A stretch of 64,000 nucleotides of DNA, taken from Klebsiella pneumoniae. Lineage in GTDB: Bacteria; Myxococcota_A; UBA796; SXON01. A model generated the notes under the pieces. It saw only the letters and a list, made by a program, of their open reading frames with translations. It had not been told where the DNA came from and ran no database searches. Numbering within the stretch: position 1 is the first letter of the stretch; every line of letters starts with the position of its first letter. The DNA lies in NCBI GenBank assembly GCA_945861635.1, contig CAMAWH010000016.1:1-64000 (forward strand), in the 5' to 3' direction. Below, in pieces: positions 1 through 8,443 of the stretch. The position numbers were made by a program, and so were the translations under genes.

Positions 1-250
1 ACCTCTTTCCCGTCCCCGTGATGCGCAAGTTGTTCCGGGGGAAAGTCCTACACATGCTTCGCGCCGCCTTCCACGAGGCCGTCCTCCACCTCGACGGCGA
101 CTGCGCCAGCCTCCAGAAACCCGGGGCGTTTCGCACGCTCCTCCGCACATCGGCTTCGTTCAACGCCGCAAATGCACGGGTCGAGCACCGCTGTGCCGTT
201 CGGAACGGAGTGCTACCGACCCGCACATTTGACTCATGGTTTACGCCCGA
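1..250. other. No confident gene at left edge
   Basis: This stretch lies between the window edge and the end of trxA. A plus-strand frame of 78 codons from 18 to 254 starts ATG-ATG and would overlap the last 4 nt of trxA convergently. It has no recognisable domain, and its GC3 bias is strong only in the first half. A minus-strand frame carrying several Cys codons is equally open over part of the same stretch. I see no RNA gene or repeat here. It may be the edge of a gene lying mostly outside the window. Confidence 0.3.
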
Positions 251-583
251 CTAGGCGAGAACGCGCCCGACGAATTGATCGAGCGCCGTCTTGTTGAGCG
301 CCCCGACCTTTCGCTCGAACACCTTTCCGCCTTTGAACAGGATCAACGTCGGAATGGACTGCACGCCGAACTTGTTCGGCGTCTCCATGTTCTGGTCGAT
401 GTCCAGCTTGAAGATCTTGATCTGGCCCTTTTTCTCGTCCGCCACCTGATCCAGGAGGGGCGCGATCATGCGGCAGGGGCCGCACCAAACCGCCGTGAAG
501 TCGAGGAGGACGGGAACGTCACTTTCGAGGACGAGCTTCTGGAAGTCGGCGTCGGTGATGTGGGGGACGGAAGCGCTGGCCAT
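251..583 (-). CDS. trxA: Thioredoxin
   Basis: The protein has 110 residues, the usual length of a single-domain thioredoxin. It reduces disulfides in cytoplasmic proteins such as ribonucleotide reductase and is recycled by thioredoxin reductase. The active site WCGPC is intact at residues 33-37, preceded by the buried Asp in VLLDFT. The cis-Pro loop (QSIPTL) and the GG of the last strand are present. The ATG at 583 gives the standard thioredoxin length; the frame stays open upstream, but that extension has no thioredoxin character. It is divergent from the receiver/J/TPR gene, with about 100 nt between the two starts. No reductase gene is nearby. Confidence 0.95.
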   Translation of the reverse strand: MASASVPHITDADFQKLVLESDVPVLLDFTAVWCGPCRMIAPLLDQVADEKKGQIKIFKLDIDQNMETPNKFGVQSIPTLILFKGGKVFERKVGALNKTALDQFVGRVLA

Positions 584-682
584 GGGGTACTCCGGGGTGA
601 GGCGCCACAAGATGCACACCCGGGGCCGCAAAGGCAATATGATAACGATGGTCATCCGGCAACCGCCGGTGGCCGGAGACCG

Positions 683-2605
683 ATGGCGCGAATCCTCGCG
701 GTAGATGACGACGCCCTTGCCCGCGCGGTCCTTCTGGACGTGCTCGGCGGCCTGGGGCATGAGGTCGTGGGCGCGTCGGGCGGAACGGAAGCGTTGAAGC
801 TCGCCGGCGCCGCGACGTTTGACCTCGTGATCACGGACATCCTGATGCCCGAGGTCGATGGATTCGAACTTGCGGCGCGTATCGGTCGGCTTACGACGCC
901 GATCCCGGTCGTGCTGTCCAGTGGATTCTATCGGGGTGACGCGGAAGCGCAGGCACGAACGGCGGGAATTGCTGTTGTTGGGTTCCTGCCGAAGCCCGTC
1001 CAGCCGGACAAAGTGGCGGCGGTCGTCCGGATGGTGCTCGGTTCGAACGTTGCTGCGGCCCGGACGGCGGACCCGGAGCGCGGAGAGGAATGGAGCGGGG
1101 TTGCGTTTCTGGCGGGGTTGGAGGGGCCGATCGAGCGCGTTCCGCCGATGCGCGTGCTGTTCCTTTGTCATCGCGTGGCCGGAAGCGGCGCGGTGCTGGT
1201 CGAACTGGGCGATGTGAACGCAACCATCGTGGTTCGCGCCGGTCGGATCGTGCATGTCGAGGGCGTGCCGGGCCTGCTCAAGACGTTGGACCCGCGCCTG
1301 CCTGACCATCGCCACCTCGGTCAGGACATTGCGGCGGCGGTCGCGGCGGGAAACGACGTGCAGCGCGCGCTTGAGTCGGCGGAGGAGGGTCTGGGAGACT
1401 TCCTGACCCGCAGTCTGACGGCGCGCGGCGGGCTGGTGCGGTTCGACCCGGGTGCGGTGCCGCCGGCCGGCGCCTTCCCGCTTTCTAATCCGATTCCTCG
1501 GTTGATCGCGGGCGCGCTGCGTCGTGGCCGCCCGATTGCGCAGGTGACCCGCGACTGGGATGCGCTGGAGCTGGCGGCTATCCACGTCCGCATTCCGGAC
1601 GACTCTCCGGAAACGCGTTGGGGGCTCGATCCTACCGCAATGCGCGTCGTGCGAATCGCCGGAAGCGCGAAGGAACTTGGCCGTCTGGTCAAGGAGGCGT
1701 CAGGTCCGGAAGCCGAGCGGCGTCCAGAGGTGTTGCGTGCAGTTGACCTGTTGTATTTGCTTGGAATTCTGCTGGTCGACGGCGGACCGTTGGAGACGTC
1801 CAACACCGAAACCGGTTCGCTCGTCGTGAGTCGCGACGGAGCGACGGAGGAGGATCCGCGCGTTGTGCGCCTCCGCAGCGCGTTGACGCTGATGGAAACC
1901 CAGGCGGCGGTGGACGTGATGGAACTCGGTGATCGTCGCAACATCACGGATGACGAGGTTACTTCGGCCTACCGGGATATTTCGAGGCGGTTTCATCCCG
2001 ACAACTTCTTCTCGGCACCGCCGCTGATTCGCGCGCTGTCCGAGGCCTGTTTTTCGAAGGTGAACGCCGCGTATGAGGCGTTGCGCATGCCGGCAGGCAT
2101 CGCGGACGCGCGCCGACTCCTCGACGCGCGAAGCAACGGACGCCAATACATCACCGCTCGGGATCATCAGGCTGCGAGAGTCGCATTTCGCCGTGGAGAA
2201 CTGCTTTTCCGCAACCGGGACTGGCGTGGGGCGGACGCCCTGCTGCTTGAAGCGGTGAAGATGGACCCGACGTCGTGGCCGCATGCGCTCGCCAGTTCCC
2301 GGTGCGGCTATCTCTCGCGTCGCATCACTTTTGAGGTAGCGGTGAGCCAGATCGACGCCATTCAAGTGCCGGACCCGGTGCGGCGGGCTGAGCTTTCGGT
2401 GGCCATCGGCAACATCCTGAAGTTGGAGGGGCGGCACGCGGAGGCGCTGCGTCGTTTCAAGAACGCGCTGGAATCGGATCCAGAAAATCGAGATGCCATG
2501 CGGGAAGTTCGGCTGCATGGGCAACGAAGTTCGCGGGTGGACACGCCGTCGACGGCGTCCATGGGGAGTTCGATTATTTCGAACTTGTTGAGGCGGAAGA
2601 CGTAG
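683..2605 (+). CDS. Receiver - DUF4388/PatA-like - J-domain - TPR protein
   Basis: This 640-residue cytoplasmic signalling protein combines four parts. Residues 1-120 form a response-regulator receiver with acidic pocket D8-D9, phospho-acceptor D52, S79/S80 and K104. Residues about 135-370 resemble the DUF4388/PatA N-terminal type of module often seen in myxobacterial regulators. Residues about 405-470 form a DnaJ-like J domain with a clear HPD at 438-440, which should contact Hsp70. Residues about 495-610 form TPR-like helical repeats. There is no DNA-binding output domain, so output is probably protein-protein, for example recruiting DnaK to a target. No histidine kinase is adjacent. The start is the ATG directly before MARILAVDDD; the frame is open further upstream but antisense to trxA. 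The domain assignment is firm for receiver and J, weaker for the middle. Confidence 0.85.
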   Translation: MARILAVDDDALARAVLLDVLGGLGHEVVGASGGTEALKLAGAATFDLVITDILMPEVDGFELAARIGRLTTPIPVVLSSGFYRGDAEAQARTAGIAVVGFLPKPVQPDKVAAVVRMVLGSNVAAARTADPERGEEWSGVAFLAGLEGPIERVPPMRVLFLCHRVAGSGAVLVELGDVNATIVVRAGRIVHVEGVPGLLKTLDPRLPDHRHLGQDIAAAVAAGNDVQRALESAEEGLGDFLTRSLTARGGLVRFDPGAVPPAGAFPLSNPIPRLIAGALRRGRPIAQVTRDWDALELAAIHVRIPDDSPETRWGLDPTAMRVVRIAGSAKELGRLVKEASGPEAERRPEVLRAVDLLYLLGILLVDGGPLETSNTETGSLVVSRDGATEEDPRVVRLRSALTLMETQAAVDVMELGDRRNITDDEVTSAYRDISRRFHPDNFFSAPPLIRALSEACFSKVNAAYEALRMPAGIADARRLLDARSNGRQYITARDHQAARVAFRRGELLFRNRDWRGADALLLEAVKMDPTSWPHALASSRCGYLSRRITFEVAVSQIDAIQVPDPVRRAELSVAIGNILKLEGRHAEALRRFKNALESDPENRDAMREVRLHGQRSSRVDTPSTASMGSSIISNLLRRKT

Positions 2606-2653
2606 CGGAGGGGGCGGGGCGAAGCGCAGAGGAGGACGCCGGCCACGCCTTCC

Positions 2654-2950
2654 CTACTCGCAAACTCCCGCGCATCCGCCCAAATTCGGCGCCTCCCCGC
2701 ACTGCACATCTGCGTAAACGGCCAGGCACTTCTCAGCCGCCACGGCGTCATAGCCCTCGCACGCCAGCTCCCCCTTCGCATCGCGCCTTGCGACGCTTTC
2801 TTGCGATGCGGTCTGGCACTCCTCCTCACTCGCGAACCCCGCGACCTCCAGCGTCTCGCATCGCGCGCGCCACGCACACACGGCATCCGCGTGGCGGTCG
2901 GCAAAGGCTCGACCCGCGCACCCGATCAGCGCGAGCAGCGCTATCCGCAC
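2654..2950 (-). CDS. Small Cys-rich lipoprotein, unknown function
   Basis: This 98-residue predicted envelope protein has a short hydrophobic N-terminus ending LIGC, a fair lipobox with Cys11; cleavage after AFA by signal peptidase I is an alternative. The mature part holds seven further Cys spread along the chain, suggesting several disulfides in a small periplasmic or surface protein. I recognise no family. Its start lies inside the last 10 nt of the upstream acyl-CoA dehydrogenase gene, so the two are probably co-translated. It resembles in style, not in alignable sequence, the small Cys-rich lipoprotein at the right end of the window. Confidence 0.6.
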   Translation of the reverse strand: MRIALLALIGCAGRAFADRHADAVCAWRARCETLEVAGFASEEECQTASQESVARRDAKGELACEGYDAVAAEKCLAVYADVQCGEAPNLGGCAGVCE

Positions 2951-4089
2951 ACCTTCCGCGCGAGGTCCTTTGTCAGGTTCTTCTGGTGACTTTCCAGAGT
3001 TCCGCCGCCGATCTCCAGCAGTTTGGCGTCCCGAAGAAAGCGCTCGACCGGGTATTCCGTGCAGTACCCGGAACCGCCGAGGACCTGCATGGCGTTGTCG
3101 GCAACCTGTTTTCCGACCGGGGCCGCGAACAGCTTGGCGGCGTCACTGCCGATCCGATTGCGATGGTCCGGCCCCACGCTCTGCGCCACATGGTAGACGA
3201 GGCAGCGCATGGCCTCCGTTGCGGCGTAACTATCCCCAATGTACTTCTGGATCTGTCCAAATTCGTTGATTGGCTTTCCGAAGGCATGCCGGGCGTGGGC
3301 GTGCTTGATCATGATGTCAAGGCACCGGTCCGCGATGCCGAGGCTCATCGCGGCGAGCGTGAGACGCTCGATCTCGAGGTTCCGCATCATGTGGGTGACA
3401 CCCGACCCCTCCAGTCCGAGCAGATTGTCCACCGGAACCTGACAATCCTCCAGAATCAACTCCGACATTGTGGATGCACGCATCCCCATTTTGTGCATCG
3501 GCGAACCCGTGCGGAATCCCGGGCACGAACGGTCGACCAAAAAGCTTGTCAACCGCCCGTTCACCTTGGCGTACACCAAAAAGCAATAGCCGTCGGGCCC
3601 GTTGGTGATGAAGGTCTTCGTGCCGTTGAGTACGTACACGTTTCCGTGCTGAACGGCCGTCGTACCCATGCCGAGCACGTCCGTGCCGTAGCCGGGCTCG
3701 GTCATGCCCATGCCGGCCAGCCATTCTCCTGACAGCACATTCGGTAGGATTCGCGCCCGCTGTCCCGCGTTGGCGCAATGGTAGAAGTTGTTGACGAACA
3801 ACATCGAATGTGCAAGGTACGCGAGGCAGAAGCCGGGGTCGGACTTGGCGATTTCATGATGCGCAATGACGGCGGCGGTCGTGTCCATGCCGGCACCCCC
3901 GTCTTCCGCCGGAATCGTGATTCCGAGGAGTCCCAACTCCCCCAAGCGGCGAAACAACGGCAGGTTCATTTCCTGGCGCTGATCGAATCGCTCTGCTTGG
4001 GGTTCTACCTCCGTAAGAACGAAGTCAGCGACCATTTCGCGGAGCATGGCATGTTCGGACGTGGGCGTGAAAAGTGCGTCGGGCGACAT
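2941..4089 (-). CDS. Acyl-CoA dehydrogenase, isovaleryl-CoA dehydrogenase type
   Basis: This 382-residue flavoprotein oxidises an acyl-CoA to the 2,3-enoyl-CoA using FAD. The N-terminal helical, central beta (TEPGYGTD, LNGTKTFITN) and C-terminal helical domains are complete. The usual catalytic Glu of the C-terminal IYEGT motif is missing; the equivalent motif reads IGGGT. Instead a Glu (E241) sits in the helix motif EIERLTLA, where isovaleryl-CoA dehydrogenase carries its catalytic base. A branched-chain (leucine-derived) substrate is therefore the best inference. The start at 4089 removes an upstream extension that would overlap the polA promoter region. It is divergent from polA (67 nt apart) and co-directional with the small lipoprotein. 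A branched-chain 2-oxoacid dehydrogenase E1 lies 6 kb away. Confidence 0.85.
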   Translation of the reverse strand: MSPDALFTPTSEHAMLREMVADFVLTEVEPQAERFDQRQEMNLPLFRRLGELGLLGITIPAEDGGAGMDTTAAVIAHHEIAKSDPGFCLAYLAHSMLFVNNFYHCANAGQRARILPNVLSGEWLAGMGMTEPGYGTDVLGMGTTAVQHGNVYVLNGTKTFITNGPDGYCFLVYAKVNGRLTSFLVDRSCPGFRTGSPMHKMGMRASTMSELILEDCQVPVDNLLGLEGSGVTHMMRNLEIERLTLAAMSLGIADRCLDIMIKHAHARHAFGKPINEFGQIQKYIGDSYAATEAMRCLVYHVAQSVGPDHRNRIGSDAAKLFAAPVGKQVADNAMQVLGGSGYCTEYPVERFLRDAKLLEIGGGTLESHQKNLTKDLARKVCG

Positions 4090-4156
4090 GCCGCCTCCGT
4101 TAACTGGATCCCCCAGCGATCCGCTGCGTCGGAGACGCCTCGCGATAGAAGGCGCC

Positions 4157-6691
4157 ATGCCCAAGAAGCTCCTCCTCGTCGATTGCCCGAATCAGGCGTT
4201 TCGTGCGTACCACGGCATTCAAACGGACATGCGGGCCCCGGACGGCTTTCCGACACGCGCGCTGTTCGGCTTCACGCGCATCCTCAAGGCGCTGATCCGC
4301 GATGTGAAGCCGGAATATGTGGCCTGCGTATTCGATCGCGGTGCCGATGCGCGCATCGCGCTGTGGCCCGAGTACAAGGGTACGCGTCCCGACATGCCCG
4401 ACGATCTCCGCCAGCAATGGCCGGAATTTGAGCCGTTGTGTGAGGCCAGTGGGTACAAGGTGATGTCGATTCAGGGTGTAGAGGCCGATGACATCATCGG
4501 GACCCTCGCCGTGCAGTTTGCGAGTGACGACGTGCACGTGGCCATCGTGTCGGGTGACAAGGACTTCTGCCAGCTGGTGAACGACCAGATCCATGTGCTG
4601 GATGTCATGAAGGGTATCGAGGTTGGACCGAAGGAAGTGGTCGAGCGGTGGGGCGTTCCAGCCGACAAGATCATCGATCTGCTGTCGCTGATGGGCGATA
4701 CGTCGGACAACGTTCCGGGCGTCCCCGGCGTCGGTCCGAAGAAGGCGGTGCGTTTCATCCTACAGTTCGGATCACTGGACGGCGTGCTGGACAATGCTAC
4801 CAAGATCGGTGGGAAAACGGGGGAGGCCGTATATGCCAACGCGGATCTGGCGCGTCTGGCACGGCAGCTCGTCACCATCGACACGAAGATGGAGCTGGGC
4901 GTGACGCTGGAGGATTTTCGCGTACGCGAGCCGGATGCCGAGGAGCTGCGGAAGCGCCTGACCCGGTACAACTTCAAGACGCTGTGGAACGAACTCGCCC
5001 TCGGGGAGCGCGCGGAGGTCAAGCCCATCGCGAATTTCGACGGGTCGTCCCTTACGACGGTGTGGGGGCCGGGACCGATTGCCGCGTTGGGCGCCACCAT
5101 GCGCGCGGTCGGGCGCGTGACGGTGCACGCCGACGCGCCGGACGGTCAGCTCCGTCGCCTGTTCTTTTCGTGGGCGGGTGGGCGCGCGATTGTGCCCGTC
5201 GATGATGCAGCGCTCCGGCACCTGAAGCCGATTCTTCAGGACAAGACGATCAAGAAAACCGGCTTCGAGATGAAGCTGCTCAACAAACAGCTCGGCGCGC
5301 GCGGGGTGGGTTTGGCCGGTGTCGTGGGGGACATCGCACTGGCCGATTACCTGCTGGTTGCTGAACAGAAGCGCACGCTTGATCACCTCACCCAACGGTA
5401 TCTCGAGGAGCCAGTTGCGACGGATGTCGCGGATCAAGTCGCGCAGGTACAGCGGCTCGATGCGATTTTCGAGGAGAAGTTAGGTTTGGACAAGGTGTAT
5501 CGCGAGATCGAGATCCCGCTGCTCCCGATCCTCGCCGAGATGGAGCGTGCTGGCATTCTGGTGGAGGTAGACCGGCTGGCCACATTCTCCACCGAGCTGG
5601 GTGCTCGGATCGCCACGATGCAGCAGGAGATCTACGCCCTCGCCGGCGAAGAATTCAACATCAACTCCACACTGCAGCTCGCGACCATCCTGTACGACAA
5701 GCGCGGCCTCGAAGCCGGGAAGAAGACGAAAACGGGCCGCAGTACCGACGCTGACACGCTGGAGAAGTTGAACGACCCGCTCGCCACCGCTGTCCTCGCG
5801 TTTCGGGAACTGTACAAGCTGAAGAACACCTACGTGGATGCACTCCCGAAAACCGTCGCAAGTGACGGACGCATCCACACCACCTACGGGCAGGCCGTTG
5901 CCGCCACCGGGCGCCTCTCCTCGAACGATCCCAACCTCCAAAACATCCCGGTACGAACGGAAGACGGGCGTCGTATCCGACAGTCGTTCGTCGCGCGGGA
6001 GGGCTGCGTACTTCTCTCCGCAGATTACTCGCAGATCGAGCTGCGCGTCCTTGCCCACTACTGCAAGGAGGGTCCGCTCGTGGAGAGCTTCCTGAACGGA
6101 GAGGACATCCACCGCCGCACGGCTTCCGAGATCTTCGGCGTGTCGCCGCTACTCGTGACGGGGGAGATGCGGCGCGCCGCCAAGGCGATCAATTTCGGCA
6201 TCGTCTACGGCATGGGCGCATTCCGACTTGCGAATGAGCTGCGCATTTCGCGCTCGCAGGCGGCGGCCTACATTGAGGGCTACTTTGCGCGGTATCCGCA
6301 AGTCCGAGGCACGATGGACGCGGCGGCCGCTCGCGCGCGGGAACTCGGGTACGCGGAAACGCTCTACGGCAGGAAACGCCCGGTGGCGGGTCTCGACGCG
6401 GGGAATCCAAACGATCGCGCCGCCGCCGAACGCATCGCGATCAACACGCCCATTCAGGGCACCGCGGCCGACTTGATCAAGCTGGCGATGATCCGCGTCG
6501 ATGCAGCGCTCCGTGGCATGGAGACGCGCATGCTCCTCCAGGTCCACGACGAATTGGTCTTTGAGGCCCCGATTGCCGAGGTTGCAGACGTGACCGAACG
6601 TATTCGGGATGCGATGGAAAACGTCGCGACCCTCCGGGTGCCGCTGAAGGTGGATGTGGGGTCTGCGCGTACATGGGCAGAGGCTCACTGA
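4157..6691 (+). CDS. polA: DNA polymerase I
   Basis: This 844-residue repair and Okazaki-fragment-processing polymerase has an N-terminal 5'-nuclease domain (residues about 1-290, with EADD, GDKDF and GDTSDNVPGVPGVGPKKA motifs). A central 3'-5' exonuclease-like domain covers about 300-480, and the family A polymerase domain occupies the rest. Polymerase motif A (SADYSQIELR, near 622), motif B (RRAAKAINFGIVYG, near 672) and motif C (QVHDELVFE, near 797) are intact. In the central domain I find neither the DxE of Exo I nor the Asp of Exo II, so proofreading is probably lost, as in several other bacterial Pol I proteins. The length is somewhat short of the roughly 930 residues of E. coli. The ATG at 4157 precedes MPKKLLLVD, the normal N-terminus. 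The ECF sigma gene follows after 4 nt. Confidence 0.95.
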   Translation: MPKKLLLVDCPNQAFRAYHGIQTDMRAPDGFPTRALFGFTRILKALIRDVKPEYVACVFDRGADARIALWPEYKGTRPDMPDDLRQQWPEFEPLCEASGYKVMSIQGVEADDIIGTLAVQFASDDVHVAIVSGDKDFCQLVNDQIHVLDVMKGIEVGPKEVVERWGVPADKIIDLLSLMGDTSDNVPGVPGVGPKKAVRFILQFGSLDGVLDNATKIGGKTGEAVYANADLARLARQLVTIDTKMELGVTLEDFRVREPDAEELRKRLTRYNFKTLWNELALGERAEVKPIANFDGSSLTTVWGPGPIAALGATMRAVGRVTVHADAPDGQLRRLFFSWAGGRAIVPVDDAALRHLKPILQDKTIKKTGFEMKLLNKQLGARGVGLAGVVGDIALADYLLVAEQKRTLDHLTQRYLEEPVATDVADQVAQVQRLDAIFEEKLGLDKVYREIEIPLLPILAEMERAGILVEVDRLATFSTELGARIATMQQEIYALAGEEFNINSTLQLATILYDKRGLEAGKKTKTGRSTDADTLEKLNDPLATAVLAFRELYKLKNTYVDALPKTVASDGRIHTTYGQAVAATGRLSSNDPNLQNIPVRTEDGRRIRQSFVAREGCVLLSADYSQIELRVLAHYCKEGPLVESFLNGEDIHRRTASEIFGVSPLLVTGEMRRAAKAINFGIVYGMGAFRLANELRISRSQAAAYIEGYFARYPQVRGTMDAAAARARELGYAETLYGRKRPVAGLDAGNPNDRAAAERIAINTPIQGTAADLIKLAMIRVDAALRGMETRMLLQVHDELVFEAPIAEVADVTERIRDAMENVATLRVPLKVDVGSARTWAEAH

Positions 6692-6695
6692 TACC

Positions 6696-7289
6696 ATGCA
6701 CCTTGCGATGAACGACGCCACCGACGGAGAGCTGATCACCCGAATCCTCGCGGGAGAGGGTGATGCGTACCGTCCGCTCGTGCTGCGCTACCAGAATCGC
6801 CTCTTCGCCATGGTGTGCGGCATGGTCCGTGACCCGGAAGACGCGCGCGACATCGTGCAGATGTCGTTCGTAAAGGCCTATCAGAACCTAAAAAGTTTCC
6901 GAATCGACTCGGCGTTCTATACGTGGCTCTACCGCATCGCGATGAACCTGGCGATCGACCACTGCCGGAAGACGAAACGTCGCAAGACGACGAGCTACGA
7001 CGAAGCCGTTGCCGCCCGTGATGATGACGGGGAGATCCTCGACACGCACCACGCGGACAGCCCGCTGCGCCTCCTCCAGCGCAAGGAACTGCACGAACGG
7101 ATTTATGGTGCTTTGGACGAGCTGACCGAAGACCAGCGCGAAGCCATACTTTTACGAGAGGTCGAGGGCCTCTCCTACAAGGAAATCGCCGATCAAATGA
7201 ACGTGCCGGAAGGAACGGTCATGAGTCGGCTGTTCTATGCACGCAAGCGGCTCCAGACGATCCTGAAGGAGCCGGGGGGTGGCGGGTGA
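6696..7289 (+). CDS. ECF-type RNA polymerase sigma factor
   Basis: This 197-residue sigma-70 family member of the extracytoplasmic-function type directs RNA polymerase to envelope- or stress-related promoters. Region 2 (residues about 15-85, with RDPEDARDIVQMSFVKAYQ and a WLYRIAMN segment) and region 4 (about 130-190, ending SYKEIADQMNVPEGTVMSRL) are complete; regions 1 and 3 are absent. The ATG at 6696 follows the polA stop by 4 nt; a second ATG at 6708 is equally possible. Its stop overlaps the GTG start of the next gene by 4 nt. This is the standard sigma/anti-sigma coupling and suggests that the downstream membrane protein restrains it. Expression may ride partly on polA transcription. 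Confidence 0.9.
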   Translation: MHLAMNDATDGELITRILAGEGDAYRPLVLRYQNRLFAMVCGMVRDPEDARDIVQMSFVKAYQNLKSFRIDSAFYTWLYRIAMNLAIDHCRKTKRRKTTSYDEAVAARDDDGEILDTHHADSPLRLLQRKELHERIYGALDELTEDQREAILLREVEGLSYKEIADQMNVPEGTVMSRLFYARKRLQTILKEPGGGG

Positions 7290-7966
7290 ATGAACGCGTT
7301 GCTGGCGCGTCCATCGAGCATATGGAATCGCTTGAACTGACTCCTGCCCAACTCGCCCTCACCCAAAAGGTGGATGGGGAAGCGGTGGAGGATGTGGAGA
7401 CGGCGGAGCTTCGCGCCATCGGACGCGAACTTCGGGTGGCCTTTCACGCGGATGTTTTGGGCATCGTCGATGTTTCCGAGGAGGTGATGCTCGCGGTGCA
7501 CGTCAACGACGCGGTTCGGTACACCATCGACGTCGCGGATGAGGTGATGTTCGCAATTGCGCTCAACGAAGCGGTGCGTCGAGAGGTAGACGTTTCCGAT
7601 GACGTCATGGCGTCGATTGCGCTGAACGATGCGGTGCGCCACCCCGTCGACGTTGCGGACGCCGTCATGGCGGACGTGTTGGTTGCCGTGCAAAGCAACG
7701 TCCTGCCGATGGTGCGCCGCATGCCTCGGTGGGCGTCGATCGGCGGCCCTGCGCTGCTGCTCGCGGCTGCCGCTGCCATGATCTTTGCCATCGCGCCGAC
7801 GCCTGCGCCCCGCGAGCTGAAAGCACAGTTGGTCAGCCCAGTATTCACGCTTGCGTCGCTCAATCGTGCGGAGGTCGAGGACGTAGAGTCTCAGGCCAAC
7901 GTGTCCCTCATGCAATTCGAGGACGGCAGCCCGACCATCTTGTTCATCGAGGAAAGAACGCCATGA
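7286..7966 (+). CDS. Probable anti-sigma factor with 20-residue tandem repeats
   Basis: This 226-residue predicted single-pass membrane protein starts at a GTG overlapping the sigma stop codon. The cytoplasmic N-terminal part (1-150) has no HxxxCxxC zinc motif of classical ZAS anti-sigma domains. Residues 61-140 are four exact-length 20-residue repeats of the form (V/I)DV(S/A)(D/E)xVM followed by a hydrophobic stretch, N(D/E)AVR. One transmembrane segment lies at about 153-170 and a periplasmic tail of about 55 residues follows. The gene position, topology and translational coupling support anti-sigma function; the fold is not one I can name. The secreted protein gene overlaps its end by 4 nt, so sigma, regulator and secreted partner form one unit. 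Confidence 0.65.
   Translation: MNERVAGASIEHMESLELTPAQLALTQKVDGEAVEDVETAELRAIGRELRVAFHADVLGIVDVSEEVMLAVHVNDAVRYTIDVADEVMFAIALNEAVRREVDVSDDVMASIALNDAVRHPVDVADAVMADVLVAVQSNVLPMVRRMPRWASIGGPALLLAAAAAMIFAIAPTPAPRELKAQLVSPVFTLASLNRAEVEDVESQANVSLMQFEDGSPTILFIEERTP
7466..7705 (+). repeat. Four tandem 60-nt coding repeats (20 aa each)
   Basis: Four in-frame units of exactly 60 nt encode residues 61-80, 81-100, 101-120 and 121-140 of the probable anti-sigma factor. Units 2 and 3 are the most alike (ending AIALNEAVRRE and SIALNDAVRHP); unit 4 is degenerate in its second half. A weak fifth unit may precede them. The pattern reads as tandem duplication of an amphipathic helix-turn unit. Confidence 0.85.
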
Positions 7967-8436
7967 AGATGCAGTTGCTCCAACGCCTGCTTTTTCTGGC
8001 CATGCTCGCACTCGCGCCCGTGATCGCGCCTCAGGTAGCGTTCGCACAGGGCAAAGCGGAGCACGCCGGGAAGGTCCACCTGACGCTGCTCGTCGTGCAT
8101 GCCACGAACGCGGAGACGGGCATTGACCCCAGTTTACAGGCGTTTGCACAGTCGTTTCGCCACCTGAACTACAAGGGATTTCGCCTTCTGTCCACGCAGT
8201 CGTCCGACGTCACGCTGAACAACGACGCCCACTTCAAGATCGAAGGCAATCGCGAGGTGAAGGTTACCCTGTTGAGTCGTGATGAAAACAATGTCCGCGT
8301 GCGGATGGAAATGACAGGAAAATCGGGCAAACTCTTGGATACGACGGTGAAGGTCAACCGAGACGGCACGTTCATCGTAGCCGGTCCGCAATACAAGGAC
8401 GGCATCCTGATCCTTCCCCTGCGCGCGAGCTATTGA
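7963..8436 (+). CDS. Secreted protein of unknown function in sigma operon
   Basis: This 157-residue protein has a clear signal peptide (KMQLLQRLLFLAMLALAP... cleavage after AFA near residue 28). The mature 130 residues have alternating hydrophobic patterns (VHLTLLVVHA, VKVTLLS, VRVRMEM, GTFIVAG, GILILPL) that suggest a beta-sandwich. There are no Cys and no known motif. The ATG overlaps the stop of the upstream membrane regulator (ATGA). Its place in a sigma/anti-sigma unit suggests it is either a target or an envelope sensor acting on the anti-sigma tail; that is inference only. Confidence 0.65.
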   Translation: MKMQLLQRLLFLAMLALAPVIAPQVAFAQGKAEHAGKVHLTLLVVHATNAETGIDPSLQAFAQSFRHLNYKGFRLLSTQSSDVTLNNDAHFKIEGNREVKVTLLSRDENNVRVRMEMTGKSGKLLDTTVKVNRDGTFIVAGPQYKDGILILPLRASY

Positions 8437-8443
8437 GCGCCGG

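Noticed and set aside
236..682. N-terminal extension of the receiver/J/TPR gene
   Set aside because: Antisense to trxA and non-homologous; the receiver domain starts at the ATG at 683.
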